A stretch of DNA of 64,000 nt. It comes from CBDCHC01 sp965277055. GTDB taxonomy: Bacteria; Pseudomonadota; Gammaproteobacteria; PS1; Pseudothioglobaceae. The position numbers were made by a program, and so were the translations under genes. Under the pieces are notes generated by a model. The model had not been told where the DNA came from. It saw only the letters and a program-made list of their open reading frames with translations, and did not search any database. Where the stretch lies: the NCBI GenBank assembly GCA_965277055.1, contig OZ255703.1:558001-622000 (forward strand), in the 5' to 3' direction. Each line of letters opens with the position of its first letter. The first letter of the stretch is position 1. Below are positions 57,018 to 64,000 of the stretch, one piece after another.

Positions 57018-57863
57018 ATGAGTATATTAAAAACACAACGCATAAAAACTAATTTTACCAAGCAAATTACGCTTAATACGGTAGGTATTTCCGCTATTTT
57101 TGAGTGGCTAAGTAACGGGTATAAAGATTTTATGCAATGCCCAACACTCGGATTATTTTATGGCACGTTATTTTGGGCAATGTCTTATGGTATATGGTCT
57201 GTATTAAATGCACAGTCAGCAATGCATGATGTCTCTGCGCCTTTATTGGCAATGATCATTTTAGCACTCGGTCCGATTTCTGCGATGGGCTTATATAGTG
57301 CTTCACAAAAAATACATAATGGTGAAAAAATATCTATTTCATCCATTCATCATGTAGTAGGAGCAGCCTTTACAGCCAAAGGTTCGTACCCTTCATTATT
57401 TTTATCATTATTCCTCTTAATTCTTGCTATAGGTTGGATGATATTTACTCCACTCATTTATGCAGTTTTTCATTCTGGTTCTTTACACATTGTAGGAGAC
57501 TCACAAAACATTATTCATTCAATTATAGCCAGTATTTTAAGTGGTGAAAATATTCCATACTTAATAGTGTATGGGATCTTTACCGCAATTTTGGCTTGGT
57601 TTGCGTTTATGATTAGTTGGTTTTCTTTTCCTATGGTGCTAGATCAAGATGTAGATCCATTTACCGCTGCTATCGCATCATTACAAACAGCAAATGCCAA
57701 TAAGTTAGTTATGATTGTTTGGATTCCAATAGTAGCAGTACTAGTGATTCTTGCGCTTGTGTTACCTTACTTCTTAGGGCTCATATTTATAATACCATTA
57801 CTTGCCCATGCAACATGGCATGCTTATAAAAGCTTGATTGGCAAGATGCAAGATATTGTGTAA
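57018..57863 (+). CDS. DUF2189 family integral membrane protein
   Basis: 281 residues, about six membrane helices. FEWLSNGYKDFMQCPTLGLF near the N-terminus and GPISAMGLYSASQKI match DUF2189, often encoded beside oxidase genes. Function unknown. Starts the plus-strand pair with ctaA, divergent from ctaC. Confidence 0.8.
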   Translation: MSILKTQRIKTNFTKQITLNTVGISAIFEWLSNGYKDFMQCPTLGLFYGTLFWAMSYGIWSVLNAQSAMHDVSAPLLAMIILALGPISAMGLYSASQKIHNGEKISISSIHHVVGAAFTAKGSYPSLFLSLFLLILAIGWMIFTPLIYAVFHSGSLHIVGDSQNIIHSIIASILSGENIPYLIVYGIFTAILAWFAFMISWFSFPMVLDQDVDPFTAAIASLQTANANKLVMIVWIPIVAVLVILALVLPYFLGLIFIIPLLAHATWHAYKSLIGKMQDIV

Positions 57864-57875
57864 AATGAGCGTTCT

Positions 57876-58835
57876 ATGAAACTGGTGCACCTGCTTAAAC
57901 TATCATTATTACTCGCATTTATGGTTGTAGCATTAGGTGCGTGGACGCGCTTAAGTGATGCAGGGCTCAGTTGTCCCGACTGGCCCGGATGTTATGGTCA
58001 AATACTGGTACCTGATACTCAAATAGCAGGATATGATAGACCATTAGAACGTGATAAAGCGTGGCTAGAAATGATTCATCGCTACATTGCTGCCTTATTA
58101 GGTGTATTTGCTATTATTATTTTTGTTGCGAGTTTAAAACACAAGTATCAACGTATTAGAAAACTTGCCTCAGGCTTATTAGCCATGATTCTTGCCCAAG
58201 GAGCATTGGGTGCGTTTACAGTGACAGAATTGGTGCATCCGCTCATTGTAACTGCGCACTTATTAGGAGGATTTATTACTACAAGTTTGATTTTTTTGAT
58301 TTTATTTACACTCTTAAATCGCAACCGCGAAAAAATCCCCATACGCTCTTTAGACAATACTATTCTTATATTGGCTATCGTTCTTGTTTGTATGCAAATC
58401 TTCCTTGGTGGGTGGACAAGTACTAACTATGCCGCTCTATCTTGCGGTGATTATTTTCCGAGTTGCTTGGGTCAATATATTCACCCTATCAACTTAGGAA
58501 ATATATTTTTCGTTGGAGATTTAGGAGTTGATTATGAATTTGGGGTGTTATCAGATGCCGATAGAATAGGGATACAAATTCTCCATAGGATTGGCGCGGG
58601 AATTGTACTACTATATATACTATTTCTTATATTCAAAATGCGCACCTACCGCTCTGTGACTCCTTATTTATTGATAATAGGATTAGTACTGGGTACACAA
58701 ATTACTCTTGGTATGCTCAATATCTATTTATCATTACCTATTAGTATTGCTACCTTGCATAATATTGTCGCCTTACTCTTATTACTCAGCTTATTAGCCT
58801 TAGCCATACGTACTAACAGCGTCAGATATTTGTAA
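57876..58835 (+). CDS. ctaA: Heme A synthase (CtaA/Cox15)
   Basis: 319 residues, eight membrane helices in two four-helix halves. Heme ligands in EMIHRYIAALLG, TAHLLGG, LHRIGAG and LHNIVAL. The first loop has SCPDWPGCYGQ, typical of Cox15. Oxidises heme O to heme A for the aa3-type oxidase encoded nearby. 12 bases after the DUF2189 gene. Confidence 0.95.
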   Translation: MKLVHLLKLSLLLAFMVVALGAWTRLSDAGLSCPDWPGCYGQILVPDTQIAGYDRPLERDKAWLEMIHRYIAALLGVFAIIIFVASLKHKYQRIRKLASGLLAMILAQGALGAFTVTELVHPLIVTAHLLGGFITTSLIFLILFTLLNRNREKIPIRSLDNTILILAIVLVCMQIFLGGWTSTNYAALSCGDYFPSCLGQYIHPINLGNIFFVGDLGVDYEFGVLSDADRIGIQILHRIGAGIVLLYILFLIFKMRTYRSVTPYLLIIGLVLGTQITLGMLNIYLSLPISIATLHNIVALLLLLSLLALAIRTNSVRYL

Positions 58836-58855
58836 CATACCAAGCAACCGTGAAT

Positions 58856-59050
58856 TTACATCATAAGTGCAAAACGCACTGCTAATATGATTACAGCAAT
58901 AAATAGTACGGTCATAATGAGTCCAGCAATGATATAAGGCCAAGGTCCTGATTGCTCAATAGCTTCTAGGTCTTTGGCTAAATTTTTCTGTTTGCCAATC
59001 CCAATCATAATAGAATTCATAGCCTTGAGTATTTGTACAATATTCATCAC
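58856..59050 (-). CDS. DUF2970-like small membrane protein
   Basis: 64 residues: an N-terminal amphipathic segment (MNSIMIGIGKQKNLAKDLEA) and one C-terminal membrane helix (about 38-62), the layout of DUF2970. Three bases after cyoE, so in the same transcript. Function unknown. Confidence 0.6.
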   Translation of the reverse strand: MMNIVQILKAMNSIMIGIGKQKNLAKDLEAIEQSGPWPYIIAGLIMTVLFIAVIILAVRFALMM

Positions 59051-59053
59051 ACG

Positions 59054-59938
59054 TTAACGCAAAGTAAAAAGTAAATAATGATCTACCAGCAACACTAGGA
59101 ATAATACCATGAGATAATTCACAGAATACATAAAGGTTTGATATGCTATTCTGTCATTGTCTGGATTAAGATACACAGACGTAGCATAATAGACAAATAT
59201 ACCATTGAGTATCACTGCTCCTATTAGGTAAATGACACCGCTCATTCCACTCAAATACGGTAATAGAGTAATAATAAATAAGAGTATTGTATATAGCAAA
59301 ATATGCAATCTGGTAAATTGCAACCCATGGGTCACTGGTAGCATCGGTACGTCTGCTTTGGCATATTCCTTATATCTATAAATGGCTAATGCCCAAAAGT
59401 GAGGAGGGGTCCAAATAAAAATAATCAAAAATAATAACAAAGCATAGGCATGTACCTCAGCAGTAATAGCAGCCCAACCCAGTACCGGAGGGGCAGCTCC
59501 TGCTGCTCCCCCAATAACAATATTTTGTGGAGTAGTATGCTTTAAATATATCGTATAAAACACTGCATAGCCAATCAATGAAACAAAAGTAAGTACTGCG
59601 GTCAGTGTATTTACCCAAATAAATAGTATGCTAATTCCTGCTATTCCTAAACTCATCCCCCATACAATAGCCTGTGTTTTAGTCACCAACCCCTTTACTA
59701 ATGGACGTTTATTAGTACGAGACATGTGTTTATCAATATGTGCATCAATGACATGATTAAACACTGCCGCAGAACTAGCCGAGAGACCAATCCCCAATGT
59801 AGCAATTGCCACTAAAGTTAAGTCTGGAATATACGGCACTGCCAAAAACATACCTACAATAGCAGTTAATAAAATAAGGGCGACTACTTTGAGTTTACAC
59901 AGCCCACATAGTGCTAAAAAGAATGAAACACTCATCAT
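59054..59938 (-). CDS. cyoE: Protoheme IX farnesyltransferase (heme O synthase)
   Basis: 294 residues, UbiA family with about nine membrane helices. The first Asp-rich motif is NHVIDAHIDKHMSRTNKRP and the second lies in AIYRYKEYAKADVPMLPV. Makes heme O, the substrate of CtaA at 57876. Start overlaps the stop of the SCO-like gene. Confidence 0.95.
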   Translation of the reverse strand: MMSVSFFLALCGLCKLKVVALILLTAIVGMFLAVPYIPDLTLVAIATLGIGLSASSAAVFNHVIDAHIDKHMSRTNKRPLVKGLVTKTQAIVWGMSLGIAGISILFIWVNTLTAVLTFVSLIGYAVFYTIYLKHTTPQNIVIGGAAGAAPPVLGWAAITAEVHAYALLLFLIIFIWTPPHFWALAIYRYKEYAKADVPMLPVTHGLQFTRLHILLYTILLFIITLLPYLSGMSGVIYLIGAVILNGIFVYYATSVYLNPDNDRIAYQTFMYSVNYLMVLFLVLLVDHYLLFTLR

Positions 59939-60456
59939 CCAATACGCGAATACTTGAGAAGTCGTTTAAAATCTTTTAAGACTTTTTTTACATCAAAAGT
60001 CTTACTATCATAATACATGAGAATATTTCCTATCGGATCAATCACAAAAATAGTACCACTTGAATATGGTGTCAACTTTTGTTCTAAAGATGAAGATATT
60101 ATAGCACTCGGAACTTTAGTCAAAGCATTAGAACCCAAGGTAATAATGCGCAATCTACGCATATCTTCATTTAATAATAGACGTGTAGTCGCCAAAGTAT
60201 CTAATGTTTCTACGCATTGAGTATTACACCCATCTGCAGCAGTCAAATAGGCCATAGTCCATATACCTGAAATTTGCTCAGTCGTGTCTAAGGTAATATC
60301 GGTTTCTTCAGTAGTAATTACTGGCTGAATAAGTGTACCAAAATTTACGGTATCCTGAGCAAAATAGTTAGGATTCAGAAAAAAGAATAGTGTGCCCAAA
60401 CCAATTGGCAAGACAAAACTAAGAAAAAGAAGATATAGTTCTTTTTTTGCGTTCAC
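59935..60456 (-). CDS. SCO1/SenC-like membrane-anchored copper protein
   Basis: 173 residues. N-terminal membrane helix (about 8-28), then a thioredoxin-like domain with CNTQC (the Cx3C copper motif of SCO proteins) in YLTAADGCNTQCVETLDTL and the late FVIDPIGNILMYY. The conserved late His ligand of SCO is not obvious, so copper binding could be altered. Likely helps assemble the CuA site. First gene of an SCO-cyoE-DUF2970 operon. Confidence 0.75.
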   Translation of the reverse strand: MNAKKELYLLFLSFVLPIGLGTLFFFLNPNYFAQDTVNFGTLIQPVITTEETDITLDTTEQISGIWTMAYLTAADGCNTQCVETLDTLATTRLLLNEDMRRLRIITLGSNALTKVPSAIISSSLEQKLTPYSSGTIFVIDPIGNILMYYDSKTFDVKKVLKDFKRLLKYSRIG

Positions 60457-60555
60457 AATATGAGAATGAAATTAGTTGATATACTAGAATAATACCTTGA
60501 TATATACGCAAAAGCAAATATGTATATGCAATGAATATATAATATTTACAAATTT

Positions 60556-61209
60556 ATGCCAATAACACATTCAACATTGCCACATATCATCTGTAAAAGC
60601 GATCTTACTTTTGATGGACACATGCTTGATGCAATACCACAATACACTATTACTATTCCTCATGGTACGCTTACTTATATTCCTTGTTATTTTCATAATA
60701 CTCAAGCACTATATTATACACTTGCACATACTGTCAATTGGACGAAGGATGAAATATTGTTATTTGGTACATATCATAAGATTCCACGTATGCAGGCATG
60801 GTATGGTGACGTATCATACACATACTCACGTATCACCCTTCCACCTCAAGCATGGACTAGAGAGTTGTTCATGATTAAATCAATCATAGAGCATGTAGCA
60901 CATACACATTTTAATTCTGTGCTGCTCAATTGGTATCAAAATGGTAAAGATCATATGGGCTGGCATAGTGATAATGAGCCAGAGCTTGGGAATAATCCTA
61001 TTATTGCTTCAGTGAGTTTTGGGGCAACACGTGATTTTATCTTGCGAAATAAAGCAAAGCCAAAACAAAAACTTATACTGCCTTTAGAAAATGGCAGTAT
61101 TCTGATTATGAATAAAAATATACAGCATTATTATGAACACTCCCTACCCAAACGATTACGGTGTCAAGCTCCAAGAATAAATCTCACTTATAGAATGGTA
61201 TATTCATAG
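60556..61209 (+). CDS. alkB: AlkB-like 2-oxoglutarate/Fe(II) dioxygenase
   Basis: 217 residues. Iron ligands in DHMGWHSDNEPELG (HxD) and in NIQHYYEHSLPK, and the 2-oxoglutarate Arg in APRINLTYR. Domain order resembles the AlkB/ALKBH2-3 group that repairs alkylated DNA or RNA bases by oxidative demethylation. Single gene, convergent with queA (2 bases between stops). Confidence 0.9.
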   Translation: MPITHSTLPHIICKSDLTFDGHMLDAIPQYTITIPHGTLTYIPCYFHNTQALYYTLAHTVNWTKDEILLFGTYHKIPRMQAWYGDVSYTYSRITLPPQAWTRELFMIKSIIEHVAHTHFNSVLLNWYQNGKDHMGWHSDNEPELGNNPIIASVSFGATRDFILRNKAKPKQKLILPLENGSILIMNKNIQHYYEHSLPKRLRCQAPRINLTYRMVYS

Positions 61210-61211
61210 CC

Positions 61212-62222
61212 TTACTTACACTCTAATAACATTGCATCACCATACGAAAAAAACCGATATTGGTGTTGTATAGCATGTTGATAGATTTCTTTTATTTCTC
61301 TTTCGCCAGCAAACGCACTTACCAATAGTAATAAGGTAGATTTCGGAAGGTGAAAATTTGTTATAAGTTTATCTACTAATTGATAGCGAAACCCGGGATA
61401 AATAAAAATATTAGTACTTCCAGTGAGCTCAGTATAGTTATTAGCAGCAATAGTTTCTAGTACACGCACTACAGTAGTACCCACTGCGACAATGGCATGG
61501 TTGCCTTTTGCTCTTTGAATATGTTCTACCGTTTGAGCAGATACACTATACCACTCACTATGCATGATATGGTTGGTGATGTTATCATCGCGAATAGGTA
61601 AAAACGTCCCACTGCCGACATGAAGCGTTACATACTCTATATGTACTCCCTTAGCAGTAATTTGCTCTAATAATTTGGTGGTGAAATGCAAGCTTGCCGT
61701 GGGTGCTGCTACTGCGCCTGGGTGTTTGGCAAATACGGTTTGATACTCTTCTCTATCTTTGGGAGTATCTTCACGTTTAATATAAGGTGGCAGGGGAATA
61801 TGCCCAATAGCATCTGTAAGGCTTAGAATATCAAGAGAAAATTCAAGCGTATAAAACATTTCAGCTTTTTCTATAATCAGTGCAGTGACTGTATGCCCAC
61901 CTACTTCAAAATATAAGCTATCACCTACTTTTGGTGATTTGGAAGATTTTAAAAGTGCCGTTGCTCTAGTATCACTCATAATACTATCTAACATCACCTC
62001 TACTTTGCCCCCGGTGGCTTTACGACCAAAAAGCCTAGCGGGTAGTACTTTAGTATCATTGAGTACTAAAATATCTCCGGGTTTGAGATACTCCAAAATA
62101 TCTGAAAAAATTTTATCATCTAGACTATTGCCGATTAAGAGACGCGCATCACTTCTATTAGGCAGTGGGTAATGAGCAATCAGCTCCTCAGGTAGAATAA
62201 AATCAAAGTCTGCAAGCTGCAT
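61212..62222 (-). CDS. queA: tRNA preQ1 S-adenosylmethionine ribosyltransferase-isomerase
   Basis: 336 residues, usual length. Transfers ribose from SAM to preQ1 in tRNA, a queuosine pathway step. Signatures: FILPEELIAHYPLPNRSDAR, LNDTKVLPARLFG, VAAPTASLHFT and TNFHLPKSTLL. No tgt or yajC gene follows in the window. Confidence 0.96.
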   Translation of the reverse strand: MQLADFDFILPEELIAHYPLPNRSDARLLIGNSLDDKIFSDILEYLKPGDILVLNDTKVLPARLFGRKATGGKVEVMLDSIMSDTRATALLKSSKSPKVGDSLYFEVGGHTVTALIIEKAEMFYTLEFSLDILSLTDAIGHIPLPPYIKREDTPKDREEYQTVFAKHPGAVAAPTASLHFTTKLLEQITAKGVHIEYVTLHVGSGTFLPIRDDNITNHIMHSEWYSVSAQTVEHIQRAKGNHAIVAVGTTVVRVLETIAANNYTELTGSTNIFIYPGFRYQLVDKLITNFHLPKSTLLLLVSAFAGEREIKEIYQHAIQHQYRFFSYGDAMLLECK

Positions 62223-62542
62223 ATTATCAAAGGTATTGACTAATTAAACGGTCTATTTCTTAACTCTTTACGCAAAATATTATACATATCTTTACCTTTA
62301 TTATTTGTATGAGCTCAGATTAATTTGACACATGCTCATTTGCTTATTTTCTGCTACCAAACGAAAGTTGTTCAGGTGTGCCAAATACTGGGGATTTTGG
62401 GCAATAATGGACAATATGCAAGATGTGTAAGCGTATTGATAATATACGTATCACAAAAACTCTGCCTATTGTAGCGATACTTGACATCAAAAAGGCAGCT
62501 CAATATGCCAATGGTTGAGGTGAGTTTCATAGTGCTTCTAAC
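62223..62542. other. Interval between rnfG-like gene and queA
   Basis: 320 bases without a supported gene. One plus-strand frame (about 62417-62506) reads KMCKRIDNIRITKTLPIVAI and on to KKAAQYANG before a stop; it is interrupted upstream and might be a gene remnant, but I do not recognise it. Confidence 0.4.
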
Positions 62543-63124
62543 CTATTGCGTGGTAGCACGCAGCACTTCCTCTACTGCACTAATCACAGCTAATGGTGTG
62601 ATAGTAGCTCCCGTAAGTGCATCAAACTGCCCACCTCTACTACTAATTGTCCATGCTTCTTTAGGGTAGGAAGCTAAGGATACATTGTTAAATTGAGTAA
62701 TCCAGTCAGATTTTTTACGCTCTATTTTATCTCCAAGTCCAGGGGTTTCTTTGTGTTCAAGTATACGCACCCCAATCACTTTGTGTTGCTCATCAATGGC
62801 AGTCAAAAGCGTAATATCACCGCTATAGCCTTTAGAGGTGGTGTGTTTAATGAGTCTGGCAATACGGATATTATTAACCATAGCTGGATAAATAGTGACT
62901 TCACTTTGACGCCCAGCAAGTAGTAGAGTTTGGGTATAGCTATCAGCCAAGATGTCATTATCATAAGTATTGACTAAGGTATTGAGTTGGCTGATCAAAT
63001 ACTGACGTTTATTTTCGGCAATAATATCACTACTTTGGATAAATATACCAATCACCAAAGAAATACATACCAAGGTAAATAACACAATTTGCAGTACTGA
63101 GCGACTCGCAAGTTTATAGTTCAT
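62543..63124 (-). CDS. rnfG: RnfG-like FMN-binding membrane protein
   Basis: 193 residues. One N-terminal membrane helix (about 10-30) and a periplasmic FMN-binding domain with EHKETPGLGDKIERKKSDWI and the flavin-attachment TGAT in FDALTGATITP. These match the RnfG/RsxG subunit of the Rnf electron-transport complex. No other rnf gene is in the window: a histidine kinase lies directly upstream (11-base overlap) and queA lies downstream. It may be a displaced Rnf subunit or a related flavoprotein. Confidence 0.7.
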   Translation of the reverse strand: MNYKLASRSVLQIVLFTLVCISLVIGIFIQSSDIIAENKRQYLISQLNTLVNTYDNDILADSYTQTLLLAGRQSEVTIYPAMVNNIRIARLIKHTTSKGYSGDITLLTAIDEQHKVIGVRILEHKETPGLGDKIERKKSDWITQFNNVSLASYPKEAWTISSRGGQFDALTGATITPLAVISAVEEVLRATTQ

Positions 63125-64000
63125 AGTTCACCACAATAATAGTGCCCGAATCTGCATCTGACTCAATATAAAACTTGGCTCCAATACGTTCTGCACGCTC
63201 TTTCATGACTTTAGTTCCTAAGTGATAGGTATTATCATCAGAGATAGTATTACTAATATCAAAGCCTACTCCATCATCCTCAATCAGGAGTTGTCCACCA
63301 CCAAGCATCACTCTGGCATTGTGTGCTTTGGAATGTTTTTTGATATTTGCTAATGCTTCGCTAATAATCATAGTAAGCTGGGTGTTTTTCTCTTTATCTT
63401 CAAGTTCTTCTATTTGTGTATAGAGTTTTATCGAAGTTTCACTAGTAAATTTATCAATAATAGTGCGTAATTCTGAGGGAGTGCTCGCTGGAGTTCTAAA
63501 GCTCTCAATCATGGTGCGGATTTCGCTATTAGCCTTGATTACATGTTGTTCTAATTTTTCTACGTGGGAAGTAAGTGCTTGAGCATCGTTCTCATTTTGA
63601 GTGATTGAAGTTGTGGCTATAGATTCTTTTAGCATACTTAGGCTAATATTCATACTATAAATTGTTTGCGCTAAGCTATCATGAATATCTTGGGATAGCC
63701 GCAGACGTTGTTTGAAAATTTCACTTTGTTTGGTGTGCTCAATTTGATTTAATTTATCCAAATACACCGCAACATTATCTCCAATGGTCTGTAGGAGCAT
63801 CCGTTCATCATATGCCAAAGATGGCTCACTATCAAAAAATAAGCCAAATGCCCCGAGTTTAGTTTCCTTGTAGATCAATGGGATGAAAATTGTCCCAATG
63901 TGTGCCGTATTTTTAGTGCAAGACGGACAATCATATACGCTAAATTGCACCCCATTTGCATGTAAGCACGGAGCATCGACTCCGATATATTTATCTGCAA
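63114..64000 (-). CDS. NarX-type sensor histidine kinase (C-terminal part)
   Basis: The 3' part of a gene that runs off the right edge; the reading frame is open to the window end through ADKYIGVDAPCLHANGV, so no start is in view. A GAF-like domain (LGAFGLFFDSEP and MLLQTIGDNVAVYLDKL) precedes a HisKA_3 box with the phospho-His in SQDIHDSLAQTIYSM and an HATPase with EALANIKKHSKA and EDDGVGFD. Three Cys near the visible start (APCLHANG, YDCPSC) could form a redox or metal site. The response regulator is presumably further right or elsewhere. Confidence 0.85.
   Translation of the reverse strand, partial: ADKYIGVDAPCLHANGVQFSVYDCPSCTKNTAHIGTIFIPLIYKETKLGAFGLFFDSEPSLAYDERMLLQTIGDNVAVYLDKLNQIEHTKQSEIFKQRLRLSQDIHDSLAQTIYSMNISLSMLKESIATTSITQNENDAQALTSHVEKLEQHVIKANSEIRTMIESFRTPASTPSELRTIIDKFTSETSIKLYTQIEELEDKEKNTQLTMIISEALANIKKHSKAHNARVMLGGGQLLIEDDGVGFDISNTISDDNTYHLGTKVMKERAERIGAKFYIESDADSGTIIVVNYEL

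Overview
The window is AT-rich chromosomal DNA from a gammaproteobacterium. The evidence is the initiator-tRNA/rimP-nusA-infB-rbfA order, the adjacent fabA and fabB genes, a tmRNA tag reading AEKDNYALAA, a 16S-Ile-Ala-23S-5S operon, and an aerobic chain with cytochrome bc1, a cbb3 oxidase and an aa3-type oxidase. I cannot name a genus from reading alone.

Layout, left to right. 1-2321: cytochrome bc1 genes (petC partial, petB, petA). 2581-7433: the fMet tRNA-rimP-nusA-infB-rbfA operon. 7519-9733: fabB, fabA and three tRNAs. 9779-13882: the SAM cycle, with ahcY behind a SAH riboswitch and metK behind a SAM-II-like riboswitch, a terminator and a good promoter. 14066-17056: a glycine betaine/proline-type ABC importer. 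17220-19802: an orphan sensor kinase. 19918-23157: cbb3 oxidase (ccoNOQP). 23251-31841: a permease, lipoproteins and small accessory genes. 31847-36945: gltX, dsbD and tyrS. 36995-38230: an XRE-type regulator with twin operators facing a TPR membrane protein. 38247-38598: tmRNA. 38583-44361: an island bounded by a 16-bp duplication of the tmRNA 3' end. 44603-51492: the rRNA operon. 51616-60456: aa3-type oxidase with its assembly and heme-A genes. 60556-64000: alkB, queA, an rnfG-like gene and a NarX-like kinase fragment.

The most interesting region is the tmRNA island, which carries a diversity-generating retroelement (DGR). Two DUF1566/C-type-lectin-like proteins end in variable repeats. One is a large surface lipoprotein with four nearly identical 80-residue repeats. 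An Avd-type helical-bundle gene, an adenine-rich template repeat and a reverse-transcriptase gene lie between the two targets. The reverse transcriptase has lost its catalytic palm by an in-frame internal deletion, so the DGR looks inactive in cis. The current template also differs from both variable repeats at third codon positions, which suggests the targets have not been rewritten recently.

The second unusual feature is a 732-nt intervening sequence in helix 45 of the 23S rRNA gene. It is closed by a long terminal stem and encodes a predicted multi-pass membrane protein, not the usual helical-bundle IVS protein or a homing endonuclease.
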